Source: Planctomycetota bacterium
GTDB taxonomy: Bacteria; Planctomycetota; PLA2; JAEUHO01
Direction of reading: 5' to 3'
NCBI GenBank assembly: GCA_020851795.1
Contig: JADZCA010000006.1
Coordinates: 124,001-188,000, forward strand
Length of the DNA: 64,000 bases
Below are positions 9,171 to 19,084 of the stretch, piece after piece. A program made the position numbers and the translations under genes. The notes beneath the pieces were generated by a model, which saw only the letters and a program-made list of their open reading frames with translations, had not been told where the DNA came from and searched no databases. Every line of letters begins with the position of its first letter. Within the stretch, counting starts at the first letter, position 1.

Positions 9171-12100
9171 ATGGTCGCCCCCGCGTTCGTCCACACCCAC
9201 GTCCACAGCCACTACAGCCTGCTCGACGGGGCCGCGCAGGTGGCCGACCTCGTCGCCGCGGCCGCGCGGTACGAGCAGCCCGCCCTGGCGCTGACCGACC
9301 ACGGCAACCTCTGCGGGGCGGTCGAGTTCTACAAGGCGTGCAAGGCCAAGGGGGTCAAGCCGATCCTCGGCCTCGAGGCCTACCTCGCGCCCAAGAGCCG
9401 CTTCGACCGGACGAAGAACCCGGTCGTCGCGCACCACCTGATCCTGCTCGCGATGAACGAGACGGGGTACCGCAACCTCATCAAGCTGTCGTCGCGCTCG
9501 TTCACCGAGGGCTTCTACTACGTCCCCCGCGTGGACAAGGAGCTCCTCGCCGCCCACCACGAGGGGATCATCGCGCAGTCGGCGTGCCTCTCCGGCGAGC
9601 CCTCCTACTACGTCCGCAACGGCGACCTCGCGCGCGCGGCGCAGGGCGCCGGCGAGATGAAGGCGATCTTCGGGGACCGCTACTACCTCGAGCTGCAGCG
9701 CAACGGCTGCGACGGGCAGGAGGAGGTCAACCAGGGCCTCGTCCGCATCGCGCGCGAGCAGCGCATCCCGCTCGTCGCGACCAACGACGTGCACTACGTG
9801 GCCGAGGACGACCGCCTCGCCCACGAGGTGCACATGTGCATCGGGATGGGCAAGACGCTCAAGGACGCCAACCGCCTCAAGCAGGAGGCGCTCGTCTGCT
9901 TCAAGCCCAGCGAGCCGATGTACGGGCTCTTCGCCGACGTCGAGGAGGCCCCGCGCAGCACGCTCGACATCGCGGCGCGCTGCGACCTCTCGCTCGACCT
10001 CGGCAAGTTCCACCTGCCCAAGTTCACCCCGCCCGAGGGGCAGGAGCCGGTGGCGTACTTCCGCCGCCTCTGCCGCGAGGGCGCGCAGCGCCGCTACGGC
10101 GCCCCGCTCCCCGCCGCCGTCGAGGCGCGGCTGGCCGAGGAGACCTCGGTCATCGAGCAGATGGGGTTCGTCTCGTACTTCCTCATCGTGTGGGACTTCA
10201 TCCGCTGGGCGAAGGAGCAGCGGATCCCGGTGGGCCCCGGCCGCGGCAGCGCCGCGGGCTCGCTCGTGGCGTTCTCGCTGGGCATCACCAACGTGGACCC
10301 CCTCGCGCACGACCTGCTCTTCGAGCGGTTCCTCAACCGCGAGCGCATCTCGATGCCCGACATCGACATCGACTTCTGCAAGGACGGGCGCGAAGAGGTC
10401 ATCCACTACGTCCAGGAGAAGTACGGCGGCCGCGAGCGCGTCAGCCAGATCGTGACCTTCGGCACGATGGCGGCCCGCGCGGTCATCCGCGACGTGGGGC
10501 GCGTGCTCGACGTGCCGCTCAAGGACGTGGACGCGCTCGCCAAGAAGGTCCCCAACGGGCCCAACGCCGACCTCGGCAAGGCGCTCGAGACCGACCCCGA
10601 CCTCAAGGCCGAGGTCGAGAAGGACCCGCGCTTCCAGGAGCTCGTCCGCATCGCGAAGCGCCTCGAGGGGCTCAACCGCAACGCCAGCAAGCACGCGGCC
10701 GGCGTGGTCATCGCCGACGCCCCGCTCGAGGAGTACGTCCCGCTCTACAAGGTGGGCGACGACGTCACGACGCAGTTCACGATGGACGTCCTCGAGGAGA
10801 TCGGCCTCCTCAAGATGGACTTCCTCGGGCTCCGCACGCTCACGATCCTCGCCAAGGCGGTCGAGAACGTGCGCCGCGCCGGCCGCACGCCGCCCGACCT
10901 CGACGCGCTGCCCCCCGACGACGCCGACACGTACCGGATGCTCGCGCGGGGGGAGGCCCTCGGCGTGTTCCAGCTCGAGTCGTCGGGCATGCGCGACCTC
11001 CTCGCGCGCATCAAGCCCGACCGCTTCGCCGACCTGTCGGCCATCGTCGCGCTGTTCCGCCCGGGCCCGCTCGGCAGCGGCATGGTGGACCAGTACGTCG
11101 AGCGCAAGCACGGCCGCCAGGCCATCACCTACCTGCACCCGACGCTCGAGCCGATCCTGAAGGAGACGCTCGGGGTGATCGTGTACCAGGAGCAGGTGAT
11201 GCGCATCGCCAACGTGCTCGCCGGCTTCTCGCTCAACGAGGCCGACACGCTGCGCAAGGCGATGGGCAAGAAGAAGCCCGAGGTGATGGCGAAGTACCGC
11301 GAGAAGTTCGTCCAGGGCTGCGCCAAGCGCTCGATCCCCGAGGCGACCGCCAACGAGATCTGGTCGCAGATCGAGTTCTTCGCCGGGTACGGCTTCAACA
11401 AGAGCCACACGGTCGCCTACGCGATCGTCACGTTCCACACGGCGTGGATGAAGTGCCACGAGCCGCTGCCGTTCATGGCCGCGCTGCTCACCTGCGAGTC
11501 GGGCGACCGCGACAAGCTCGCGGAGTACATCGACGAGTGCCGCCGGATGGGGATCCGGGTGCTGCCGCCCGACGTCTCCCGCTCCGAGCACGACTTCACC
11601 GTCGAGGGCGACGCGATCCGCTACGGGCTGGGCTCGGTCAAGGGCGTGGGCGAGGCCGCGGCCCGGGCGATCGTCCTCGAGCGCGAGCGGGGCGGGCCCT
11701 TCGCCAGCGTCTACGACCTGTGCGAGCGGGTGGACGCCAAGACGATGAACAAGGCGACGCTCGAGGCGCTCACCCACGGCGGCGCCTTCGACGCCTCGAA
11801 GGCGCGCCGCGCGCAGGTGCTCGCCGTGCTCGACCGCGCGATGAAGCTGGCGAGCGAGGCGCACGCCGACCGCTCGGCCGGCCAGACCAACCTCTTCGGC
11901 GGCGGCGACGCCGAGCAGGACGCGGCCGGCTCCTACCCCGACGTGCCCGAGATCCCGATGGCGGACCTCCTCGCCGCCGAGAAGGACGCGCTGGGCTACT
12001 ACGTCACGAGCCACCCCCTGGCCGACCACGAGGCGCTGCTGCGGCGGCACACGAACAAGACCTCGGCGACCGTCAAGGACGCCCAGGAGAAGGAGAAGGT

Positions 12101-12608
12101 CGTCCTCGGGGGCCTGATCACGGGGTTCCGCACGAGCGTGATCAAGCAGGGGCCCAACGAGGGGAAGAAGATGGCCTTCTTCCGCCTCGAGGACTTCGCC
12201 GGCAGCGCGTCGTGCGTGGCCTTCAGCCGGGCCTTCGCCGAGCACGCCTCCCGCCTCGGCAACGACCGGGTCGTCCTCGTCGAGGGGGACGTGGACACGT
12301 CGCGCGAGGAGCCGACGGTGCGGGTCAACCGGGTGATCACGGCCGAGGAGGCCCCGGTGGTCCTCGCCCGGGGGGTGCTCGTCCGGTTGGCCGACGTCTC
12401 CCCCTCGACGATCGAGGCCGTCCGCAAGACGCTGCAGGCCCACACCGGCCCGCTGCCCGTCGCGCTCGAGGTGCACCCCGACCCGCGGTCCAAGGTGGTC
12501 GTCAAGGCCGCGCCGTCCTGGTCGGTCACCGCCAGCCAGCGCCTGATCGCCGAGCTCCGCGCGATCGTGGGCGTCCGCGGAGCGGAGCTGCTCGCGTCTG
12601 ACCTCTAG
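9171..12608 (+). CDS. dnaE: DNA polymerase III alpha subunit
   Basis: A protein of 1145 residues, usual length for DnaE1. It opens with the PHP domain (FVHTHVHSHYSLLDG at residue 6, LTDHGNLCG, GLEAYL, ATNDVHY), whose metal-ligand His/Asp pattern looks largely kept, so the intrinsic PHP exonuclease could be active. The polymerase core shows GPGRGSAAGSL and the catalytic acidic motif MPDIDIDF (about residue 395). The NKSHTVAYA motif, tandem HhH region and C-terminal OB fold (VVLGGLITGFR) follow. The ATG is chosen because the PHP motif starts five residues later. It is transcribed alone, divergent from the HEAT lipoprotein. Role: the replicative polymerase catalytic subunit. Confidence 0.97.
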   Translation: MVAPAFVHTHVHSHYSLLDGAAQVADLVAAAARYEQPALALTDHGNLCGAVEFYKACKAKGVKPILGLEAYLAPKSRFDRTKNPVVAHHLILLAMNETGYRNLIKLSSRSFTEGFYYVPRVDKELLAAHHEGIIAQSACLSGEPSYYVRNGDLARAAQGAGEMKAIFGDRYYLELQRNGCDGQEEVNQGLVRIAREQRIPLVATNDVHYVAEDDRLAHEVHMCIGMGKTLKDANRLKQEALVCFKPSEPMYGLFADVEEAPRSTLDIAARCDLSLDLGKFHLPKFTPPEGQEPVAYFRRLCREGAQRRYGAPLPAAVEARLAEETSVIEQMGFVSYFLIVWDFIRWAKEQRIPVGPGRGSAAGSLVAFSLGITNVDPLAHDLLFERFLNRERISMPDIDIDFCKDGREEVIHYVQEKYGGRERVSQIVTFGTMAARAVIRDVGRVLDVPLKDVDALAKKVPNGPNADLGKALETDPDLKAEVEKDPRFQELVRIAKRLEGLNRNASKHAAGVVIADAPLEEYVPLYKVGDDVTTQFTMDVLEEIGLLKMDFLGLRTLTILAKAVENVRRAGRTPPDLDALPPDDADTYRMLARGEALGVFQLESSGMRDLLARIKPDRFADLSAIVALFRPGPLGSGMVDQYVERKHGRQAITYLHPTLEPILKETLGVIVYQEQVMRIANVLAGFSLNEADTLRKAMGKKKPEVMAKYREKFVQGCAKRSIPEATANEIWSQIEFFAGYGFNKSHTVAYAIVTFHTAWMKCHEPLPFMAALLTCESGDRDKLAEYIDECRRMGIRVLPPDVSRSEHDFTVEGDAIRYGLGSVKGVGEAAARAIVLERERGGPFASVYDLCERVDAKTMNKATLEALTHGGAFDASKARRAQVLAVLDRAMKLASEAHADRSAGQTNLFGGGDAEQDAAGSYPDVPEIPMADLLAAEKDALGYYVTSHPLADHEALLRRHTNKTSATVKDAQEKEKVVLGGLITGFRTSVIKQGPNEGKKMAFFRLEDFAGSASCVAFSRAFAEHASRLGNDRVVLVEGDVDTSREEPTVRVNRVITAEEAPVVLARGVLVRLADVSPSTIEAVRKTLQAHTGPLPVALEVHPDPRSKVVVKAAPSWSVTASQRLIAELRAIVGVRGAELLASDL

Positions 12609-12656
12609 CGGGAATCGGGACCCGGTGCCCGCAGGCGCCGGGACCCGATTCCCGCT
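12607..12656 (+). terminator. Long hairpin terminator of dnaE overlapping its stop codon
   Basis: Arms of 19 nt (12607-12625 and 12638-12656) pair with a single mismatch around a 12-nt loop. The last two bases of the TAG stop codon are the first pair of the stem. No T-run follows. Position and strength make it the likely dnaE terminator. Confidence 0.7.
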
Positions 12657-13714
12657 CCGGCGTTCCGCGGCGCGACGGAGGGCGCGCAGCCGGGTCGGAG
12701 CGGGCGTCGCGCGCGACCGCAGCCCCCGACGGATCGCCGACCGGCAAGGGCGCGCCGTCGGGCGGACGGGCCGGACCACCCGCGACGGCATGCTCTACAG
12801 CGAGGACAGGAGCCCGACGATCGGACGGTGGCGCGGACAGATACACACAGAGCACCCAGAACGACCGATAACGCGTCGGACGGCACGGTGAACGGGTTCG
12901 ATTCCCCCGCGTTCGAGGCCTCGGAGAAGCGAACCTCGTCGGCGCAGAGCGCCACGAGCGCGCGAGGCGGCCGGGGTCCGTGCCCCGGGCACGCGAGCGG
13001 ACGGGGCCGCCCGACGGCAAACCCGCGACCACCCTTCGCCGACGCGCCGTCGAGCCGGACGACAACGCCCCTCGCACCGACCGCGAGCCCGGACGCCGTG
13101 CGCGCCGTGCGTCGACCTCAACGCACGGACGGTCCATCACGGCAGCGTCGACCGCCCCGCCGGCGCACTACCCCGCGGCCGCGGCGCCGGGCCCGCCCGC
13201 GCCCCCGCACGACCGCCGACGATCCGCGACCGACCCCTTGCGCCGTCGATTCGAGTGCGTCCTTCCGAACGCAGCCGAGGGCGGACTCCTCCCCGTCGGG
13301 GTTAGGCCTCGCATCACCGACGGGACGCCCCTGCCCCCATCGGCCGCCGTGGGCGGTCACGTCCACGCGGGTCCGGTGCCTGATCCGAGCGCGGCCGCGC
13401 CCCTCCCATCCGACTCGGCTTCCGAGGCTCCCTACCCGTCCGCTCCGGCCCGCGCTGCTTCGGTCGACTCCAGCCCGGTCCGATCCGGTCCGGTCCGGTC
13501 AACTCCGGGTTCCGCGCTGCGGCTCGCCCTACCGTCCGGCTTCAACTCCGCCCGGTTCGTTCGGCAACGCCGCCTGCGCTGCGCCCGCGTCGTCCGCGAG
13601 CGACGTCCGCCGGCGAGCGGCGTGCGCCAGGGTAGATCCCGGCCGCCGAGCCCGCGACGGTCGTCGCCGACCGCGCCGCTCGAGCGCCTGTCGTCCGCGC
13701 GTCCCCGTCCGCGA
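12657..13714. other. About 1.06 kb without a recognisable gene
   Basis: Open frames here look like chance frames in GC-rich DNA: none has a plausible start, family motif or hydrophobic pattern. A slightly less GC-rich patch lies at about 12785-12910. From about 13385 to 13560 the plus strand is C/T-rich with a short CCGGT tandem (about 13478-13500) and shares words with the spacer at 7200-7450. No tRNA, tmRNA, RNase P or SRP RNA signature was seen. Confidence 0.45.
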
Positions 13715-14509
13715 TCAGCCCGCGGCCGGGATCACCCGGATGACCTTCGGGTCGCCGATGACTTCCCAGCGCTCGCCGGCGAACTGGATGGGGTCGTCGT
13801 CCGGGCGGAACTCGTCGCCCTGGCGGCGGTACTCCATCACGAAGTTGCGGCGCTCCTGGATCTCCTGGTACTCGGGCGTCGGGCGCGGGACGTCGCTGCC
13901 GCTGGCCTTGGCCTCGGCGCGCAGCGTCTCCATCACCTTGTCGTTGCGGCCGGCGTAGGCCGACTCCATCACGACCTGCTTGTCGCCGTACTTGAGCACC
14001 TTCACCGTCGTGATCGGGTTGATGAGCCCGCTCACGTCGATGCGGCAGGTGCACCAGCCCGGGTCCACCGAGCCGAAGATCGCCACGAGGTCGAGGGTCG
14101 CGCCGTCGGCGAGCTTCATCTCGTCGCCCGAGCGGAAGCCCGTCGCCTCGATGGGCGTCAGCTTGTCGTTGCCCTCTTGGCGACGGATCTCGACGAGCGC
14201 CGTCGCGTTGCCGCCGGCGACGTAGGGCGTCGCGCGGGTGTCCACCTTCGCCGTGACGAGCGGGCGCCACGGGCGCGGGAGCCCCGTCTTGTTCGACACC
14301 TTCATCGTCATGTAGAGCACCGACGACTCGCGCCCCGCACCGTCGTCGACGAGGACGCGGCGCAGCGGGCCGTGCGAGTAGTCGAGCGTCCAGCGCTTCA
14401 CCGAGGCCGTCGCCGGGGCGGCGGCGCCGTCCTCCGCACGGACCGGGGTGGCGCAGACGAGCGCAGCGAGCGCGACAGGAGCGACACGGAGCCAAGAGCG
14501 CAGGTTCAT
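13715..14509 (-). CDS. Exported protein of unknown function
   Basis: A protein of 264 residues with a clear Sec signal peptide (LRVAPVALAALVCATPVRA, cleavage before EDG). The mature part is soluble, mixed alpha/beta, with a beta-rich segment (SSVLYMTMKVSNKTG, NATALVEIRRQ, DLVAIFGSVDPGWCTCRIDVSG) and a charged C-terminal region (EYQEIQERRNFVMEYRRQGDEF). The CTC pair could be a disulfide or redox site, but this is not a known motif to me. I do not recognise the family. It is the last gene before the long gap downstream and lies 365 nt after a pseudopilin gene in the same orientation. Confidence 0.82.
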   Translation of the reverse strand: MNLRSWLRVAPVALAALVCATPVRAEDGAAAPATASVKRWTLDYSHGPLRRVLVDDGAGRESSVLYMTMKVSNKTGLPRPWRPLVTAKVDTRATPYVAGGNATALVEIRRQEGNDKLTPIEATGFRSGDEMKLADGATLDLVAIFGSVDPGWCTCRIDVSGLINPITTVKVLKYGDKQVVMESAYAGRNDKVMETLRAEAKASGSDVPRPTPEYQEIQERRNFVMEYRRQGDEFRPDDDPIQFAGERWEVIGDPKVIRVIPAAG

Positions 14510-14874
14510 CGGACGTGGACCCTCGACGGCCACAGAGAGGCCGGGAACATAGCAGGTCGGCGGTGGCAAGTCCAACGACACAGGCGAACGGGGGCGCGGC
14601 GAGGCCGCCGCGGCCCCGTTCGCCGAAGGGGGTGCCGCGGCGGAGGTTGGGACGGCGAGGGGACCCGAGCCCCGGCCTCGGGCCGGGCGTCGTCCGGGGG
14701 CCGGGACCGCGCGGCGTGCGCGGGCGGCGCCGGGGGCCAGCCCGCGGCCGCCGGCGCGTCCGCCCCACTCGAGGGGCGGACGCGCGCGGCGACGCATCGA
14801 ATCGCCACCGGGCCCTGCGCCACGCCCCGGCCGAAGACGCCGCCCCGACCTCGTCGGCTCGCGAATTCGGCGGG
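14510..14874. other. Intergenic region with hairpins
   Basis: No gene is visible. A hairpin with arms CCCGAG/CTCGGG lies at 14664-14682. Next to the pseudopilin stop codon lies one copy of the repeated CGAGCCGACGAGGTCGG motif (14845-14863, minus sense). The promoter of the exported-protein gene should be here but is not obvious. Confidence 0.4.
14845..14863 (-). repeat. Stop-proximal hairpin motif, copy 1 (after the pseudopilin gene)
   Basis: Read on the minus strand the sequence is CGCGAGCCGACGAGGTCGG, starting 11 nt after the TAA of the pseudopilin gene. CCGAC and GTCGG can pair around GAG. Near-identical copies follow secA and the Ca2+ exchanger gene, suggesting a shared 3'-end element. 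Confidence 0.45.
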
Positions 14875-15537
14875 TTAGTTGCCGCTCGACATGTGCTTGA
14901 GGTCGTCGTTGGGCGAGTTGTCGCCCAGGAGCCCCGTCGGGTCCTTCTCGTCGGCCGGGGGCCCCATGCCGAGATCGGACCATTCGACGAAGCGCGCCTG
15001 GCCGCTCGAGTAGCCGATCACCATGCCGTCCTTGTGGTGCAGCGGGCCGTCGTCGTCGTCGCACAGCACGATCGCGCCCTTGGAGAGCTCGCTCGACGAG
15101 AGGAGGTGCTCCTTCTCCTTGTTGCGGCGGCCGGCGTAGGACGTCAGCTTGATGAGATCGGAGTTCTCGGTCCGCAGGACCTCGAGGGTCAGCGCGGCGA
15201 ACCCCTTGATCCCGTCGGCCTTGTCGAACGTGTAGTACTGGTCGCCGGGGCTGAAGAGCACCTGCAGCTGCTTGTCGTCGCGGCGGTCGATCTTGTTCGC
15301 GGCGACGAGCCAGAGCGTGAAGTTCTTGCCGTTGTAGGCGGGCCACGGCTTGGAGACGCCGAGCCCGTCGGCGAGGAAGAACTTCAGCATGCCGCTGACG
15401 TTGTCCACCGACTTCGTGCGACGGGCGCGCTCCTGGATCATCGGCACGAAGAACACCACCATGCTGACGAGCACGGAGATGATCCCCATGACGACGAGGA
15501 TCTCGATGAAGGAGAAACCGGCCTGACGGCGCCTCAT
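14875..15537 (-). CDS. Type IV pilin-like / type II secretion pseudopilin
   Basis: A protein of 220 residues. The short basic leader and the class III signal motif (QAGFSFIEILVVMGIISVLV) are diagnostic: a prepilin peptidase should cut after Gly and the mature protein would start with Phe carrying Glu at position 5. A hydrophobic helix of about 20 residues follows, then a soluble head with an acidic DDDDG stretch. The head is longer than in most major pseudopilins and ends in an Asp/Asn-rich tail. It would act in a type II secretion-like or pilus-like fibre; a T2SS-F protein is encoded 20 kb away, but no complete machinery is in the window. Confidence 0.9.
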   Translation of the reverse strand: MRRRQAGFSFIEILVVMGIISVLVSMVVFFVPMIQERARRTKSVDNVSGMLKFFLADGLGVSKPWPAYNGKNFTLWLVAANKIDRRDDKQLQVLFSPGDQYYTFDKADGIKGFAALTLEVLRTENSDLIKLTSYAGRRNKEKEHLLSSSELSKGAIVLCDDDDGPLHHKDGMVIGYSSGQARFVEWSDLGMGPPADEKDPTGLLGDNSPNDDLKHMSSGN

Positions 15538-16047
15538 GAGGAGGGGCTCCCGGGGGGAAAGTCGTGGATTCGAACGCCTCTCGGCGGCGGGATCCTATCA
15601 ACCGCCGTGCCTCTCCGGGAAGAGGGGCCGCGGAGGACCGCGTCCCCTCCTCTAAGGCGTGACGAGCGCGCGAGTTGCGCGCGCGCTCGTCCGGTGGCGC
15701 GCGCGCGCCGTAGGGGCACGAGGCGCGGAGACCTCGACGAGCCCGTGGTCACCGAGTTTCCAGCGACGTCGCACACGCCTACGCGGCCGGGCGTCGGGGC
15801 GCGCCCGCGCGCGGGTCCGCCGAGGACGCGACGACCGTACGGTCCGGCACCACCCCGAGGCGCGCACGACGCGCGGCGACGCGGCGGGGAGCACAGACGG
15901 CCGTCGCGCCGCACCGGGGCGCGGGACGGAGCCCCTCCCGGTCGGCACGCGGATCCGGCGGGCGGGCCCGCCGAGGTCACGAAGGACGAGGCCCACCGAG
16001 CGTCGAACGCGCGTCGGGCCCCGGTCGGGGCTCGCAGACTCGGCGGG
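15538..16047. other. Intergenic region with a strong hairpin at 15661-15691
   Basis: No gene is visible in these 510 nt. A strong hairpin with 12-bp arms (GACGAGCGCGCG and its complement, 7-nt loop) lies at 15661-15691; it may stop read-through from metK-ahcY. Close to the ahcY stop, at 16013-16036, a hairpin with arms GCCCC/GGGGC follows a CGAGCC word, a variant of the motif seen after secA. The promoter of the pseudopilin gene is expected near 15560-15640. Confidence 0.45.
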
Positions 16048-17361
16048 CTACGTCCCCTCGCGCCACGAGGCGAGGTAGCGCTCCTGCACCTTCGTGAGCG
16101 TGTCGATCGACAGGCCCATCGTGGCGAGCTTGAGCGCGGCGACCTCGACGTCCACCGCCGGGGGCACGGTGTGCACGACGGGCTCGAGGGCGCCCCGGCG
16201 CTCGACGACGAACGCCGCCGTCAGCGCCTGCACGCTGAAGGACATGTCCATCACCGAGGCCGGGTGGCCCTCGGCCGCGGCGAGGTTGACGAGGCGCCCC
16301 TCGGCGAGCAGGTGGACGCGCTTGCCGCCCTTGAGGACGAACGCGTCCACGCCCGACCGCACGTCGCGCTCGATCTTGGTCGCCGCGGCGGTGAGGCCCT
16401 TGACGTCCACCTCGACGTCGAAGTGCCCCGAGTTGCAGACGATCGCGCCGTCCTTCATCGCGGCGAAGTGCTCGCGGCGCACGACGTCGCGGTTGCCCGT
16501 CACGGTCACGAACACGTCGCCGACCTTGGCCGCCTCGGCCATCGGCATCACGCGGTGGCCGTCGAGCGCCGCCTCGATCGCCTTGACCGGGTCGATCTCG
16601 GTCACGACGACGTGGGCGCCGAGCCCGCGCGCGCGCATCGCCACGCCCTTGCCGCACCAGCCGTAGCCGGCGACGACCACCGTGCGCCCCGCCAGCAGCA
16701 CGTTCGTCGCGCGCACGATGCCGTCGATCGTGCTCTGGCCGGTGCCGTAGCGGTTGTCGAAGAGGTGCTTGCACTGGGCGTCGTTGACGGCGAACACCGG
16801 GATCTTGAGCGCGCCGTCGCGGGCCATCGAGCGCAGGCGGATCACGCCCGTCGTCGTCTCCTCGAGCGAGCCCCACACGTCCTTGCCGCCGGCCTTGCCG
16901 GTCTCGTGCAGGCGCGAGACGAGGTCGGCGCCGTCGTCGATCGTCACGTGGGGCTGGTGCGCCAGCGCCGCGTCGATGTGGGCCCAGTACCGGTCGCGGT
17001 CCTCGCCGCGCACCGCGTGGACCTCGACGCCCTCGTCGACGAGCAGCGACGCCGCGACGTCGTCCTGCGTCGAGAGCGGGTTGCTCGCGCAGAGCACCAC
17101 CTCGGCCCCGCCGGCGACGAGCGCCTTGACGAGGTTGGCGGTCTCCGACGTGACGTGCAGGCACGCGGAGAGGCGCACGCCCTCGAAGGTGCGCTGCGCG
17201 CGGAAGCGCTCGGCGAGGGCGGCGAGCACCGGCATCTGGCCGCCGGCCCACGCGATGCGCGCCTTGCCCTTGGGGGCGAGCGCGGGGTCGGCCACGTCGC
17301 CGCGGGCCCCGCGGCGCGCCGCCGCCTTCTTGGTCGTCGTGGTGGTCGAGGACTTCGCCAT
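16048..17361 (-). CDS. ahcY: Adenosylhomocysteinase (S-adenosylhomocysteine hydrolase)
   Basis: A protein of 437 residues. It splits S-adenosylhomocysteine into adenosine and homocysteine using bound NAD. Diagnostic segments are HVTSETANLVKALV, NPLSTQDDVAASL, the NAD-binding VVVAGYGWCGKGVA (about residue 210) and the C-terminal DMSFSVQAL. It is of the shorter type without the ~40-residue insert found in eukaryotic and many proteobacterial enzymes. An N-terminal Lys/Thr/Arg tail of about 35 residues (MAKSSTTTTTKKAAARRG) precedes the domain. The ATG lies 2 nt after the metK stop, so metK and ahcY form a SAM-cycle operon. Homocysteine re-methylation genes are not in the window. Confidence 0.97.
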   Translation of the reverse strand: MAKSSTTTTTKKAAARRGARGDVADPALAPKGKARIAWAGGQMPVLAALAERFRAQRTFEGVRLSACLHVTSETANLVKALVAGGAEVVLCASNPLSTQDDVAASLLVDEGVEVHAVRGEDRDRYWAHIDAALAHQPHVTIDDGADLVSRLHETGKAGGKDVWGSLEETTTGVIRLRSMARDGALKIPVFAVNDAQCKHLFDNRYGTGQSTIDGIVRATNVLLAGRTVVVAGYGWCGKGVAMRARGLGAHVVVTEIDPVKAIEAALDGHRVMPMAEAAKVGDVFVTVTGNRDVVRREHFAAMKDGAIVCNSGHFDVEVDVKGLTAAATKIERDVRSGVDAFVLKGGKRVHLLAEGRLVNLAAAEGHPASVMDMSFSVQALTAAFVVERRGALEPVVHTVPPAVDVEVAALKLATMGLSIDTLTKVQERYLASWREGT

Positions 17362-17363
17362 GG

Positions 17364-18536
17364 TCACTTCGCTCCCGCGGCCGCGCGCAGCGCCGCCGCC
17401 TTGTCGGTCCGCTCCCACGTGAACTCGGGCTCCGAGCGCCCGAAGTGCCCGCCGCTCGCCGTCTTCTGGTAGATCGGCCGGAGCAGGTCGAGCTCGCGGA
17501 TGATCGCCGCCGGCGTGAGCCGGAACGTCGCCCGGATCGCCTTCTCGAGCACCGCGTCGGGCGTCGCGGGACGCCCCCAGCCCTCGGCGCGCACGCGCAG
17601 GCTCGCCGGCTCGGCGACCCCGATCACGTAGGCGAGCTGGATCTCGCAGGCGTCGGCGAGGCCGGCCGCGACGACGTTCTTGGCGACGTAGCGCGCCATG
17701 TAGGCGGCGCTGCGGTCCACCTTGCTCGGGTCCTTGCCGCTGAACGCGCCGCCGCCGTGCGGCGCCCAGCCGCCGTAGGTGTCCACGATGATCTTGCGGC
17801 CCGTCAGGCCCGTGTCGCCCTTCGGCCCGCCGATCGTGAACGCCCCCGTCGGGTTGACGTGGAGCACCGTGTCGCGGTCGAGCAGCTCGGCGGGGACGCA
17901 CGCCGGCAGCAGGTGGCGCTCGACGTCGGCGCGGATGCGGGAGGCGGGCGCGGCGTCGTCGTGCTGCGCCGAGACCACGATCGACCGCACGCGCCGCGCG
18001 CGGCCGTCGTCGCCGTACTCGACGGTGACCTGCGTCTTGCCGTCGGGTCGGAGGTAGCCGAGCACGCCGCGGGTGCGCAGCTCGGTGAGCCCGCGGGACA
18101 GGCGGTGCGCGAGCGTGATCGGCAGCGGCATCAGCTCGGGCGTCTCGCGGCTCGCGTAGCCGAACATGAGCCCTTGGTCGCCGGCGCCCTGGGCGTCCTC
18201 GTCGCCGCGGTCCACGCCCTGCGCGATCTCGGGCGACTGGCGGCCGAGCGCGACGAGCACGGCGACGTCGTCGGCGGGGAAGCCGCAGCGCGGGTCGCCG
18301 TAGCCGACGTCGCGGATCACCTTGCGGGCGACCTCGGCCGCGTCCACCGTGACCCCCGGCTGCGCGCGCACCTCGCCGCCGACGAGGCAGAGCCCGTTGG
18401 TGACGTAGGTCTCGACGGCGACGCGGGCGCGACGGTCCTGCGCGAGGTACGCGTCGAGCACCGCGTCGGAGATCTGGTCGGCCACCTTGTCGGGGTGCCC
18501 GCCGGTGACGGACTCGGACGTGAAGAGGAACGACAT
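17364..18536 (-). CDS. metK: S-adenosylmethionine synthetase
   Basis: A protein of 390 residues, normal for MetK. It makes SAM from methionine and ATP. It starts [20 protein letters not shown], with the ATP-binding His of GHPDK; later motifs are [42 protein letters not shown] and [20 protein letters not shown] (the P-loop-like motif), with [14 protein letters not shown] at the C-terminus. The methionine just before SFLFTSES is the natural start. It is followed 2 nt later by ahcY. The ~190-nt leader shows no recognisable SAM riboswitch. Confidence 0.98.
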   Translation of the reverse strand: MSFLFTSESVTGGHPDKVADQISDAVLDAYLAQDRRARVAVETYVTNGLCLVGGEVRAQPGVTVDAAEVARKVIRDVGYGDPRCGFPADDVAVLVALGRQSPEIAQGVDRGDEDAQGAGDQGLMFGYASRETPELMPLPITLAHRLSRGLTELRTRGVLGYLRPDGKTQVTVEYGDDGRARRVRSIVVSAQHDDAAPASRIRADVERHLLPACVPAELLDRDTVLHVNPTGAFTIGGPKGDTGLTGRKIIVDTYGGWAPHGGGAFSGKDPSKVDRSAAYMARYVAKNVVAAGLADACEIQLAYVIGVAEPASLRVRAEGWGRPATPDAVLEKAIRATFRLTPAAIIRELDLLRPIYQKTASGGHFGRSEPEFTWERTDKAAALRAAAGAK

Positions 18537-18730
18537 GGAGCGGCCCGGGGGAGGAAGCGCGCGATGGTACGGGCCGACTGCGACGTCGGCACGCCGATTC
18601 CCGGCCGGCATGACAGCCCTCGCGGTTCGGCCCGCGCCTTGCGTCTCGCCCTCCGGCAAGTCGGGACGGCCTCGACGGCGCCTGAAGTTACGTCCGGGTG
18701 CGCGTGGCCGTCCCCAGCGGAGGACACTCG

Positions 18731-19084
18731 ATGACCCCGACGACCGCGTGTGCCCGCAAGGTGGGCGTGCTCGCCGCGCTGACGCTCGTGCTCGTGGCCG
18801 CGACGGGCTGCGGCGGCAGCGGCTACTACGACGAGGTCCTCGGCGGCACGCTCGAGGTGGTCAACGACCCGCTGTCGTTCGAGTCCATCGAGCGCATCGA
18901 GATCTCGGTGCCCTTCGGCCCGATCGAGGCGTACGACGTGCTGCTGTACCCGGGCGACGCGTGGCAGATCGACCTCTTCCCCGACGCGTACGACGTGGAC
19001 GTCTACTGGAGCGACCTCACGGTGGACCACCTCGTCATCGACGTCTACGACGACGACTTCCGCTCGGTGATGCTGCTCAACTGA
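18731..19084 (+). CDS. Small lipoprotein of unknown function
   Basis: A protein of 117 residues with a lipoprotein signal ([19 protein letters not shown], Cys at about residue 25). The mature part is short, acidic and Tyr/Asp-rich ([35 protein letters not shown]), looking like one small beta domain. AGCGGAGGACACTCG just upstream gives a good ribosome-binding site for this ATG; an upstream in-frame ATG at 18698 would spoil the signal peptide. It is convergent with waaA and the two reading frames overlap by 8 nt at their ends. Family not recognised. Confidence 0.82.
   Translation: MTPTTACARKVGVLAALTLVLVAATGCGGSGYYDEVLGGTLEVVNDPLSFESIERIEISVPFGPIEAYDVLLYPGDAWQIDLFPDAYDVDVYWSDLTVDHLVIDVYDDDFRSVMLLN

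Noticed and set aside
7611..12791. Very long open frames antisense to dnaE and elsewhere
   Set aside because: They are low-complexity Arg/Ala/Gly/His-rich frames produced by strong third-position GC; the real genes in the other frames have full family motifs.
12885..12915. A tRNA T-arm-like word (GGGTTCGATTCCCCC)
   Set aside because: Only three of five T-stem pairs form, no matching acceptor or anticodon arms exist at the right distance, and no tmRNA tag or CCA end is nearby.
18537..18730. SAM or SAH riboswitch in front of metK
   Set aside because: I could not find the conserved helices or consensus words of known SAM/SAH riboswitch classes; the leader looks unstructured apart from general GC pairing.
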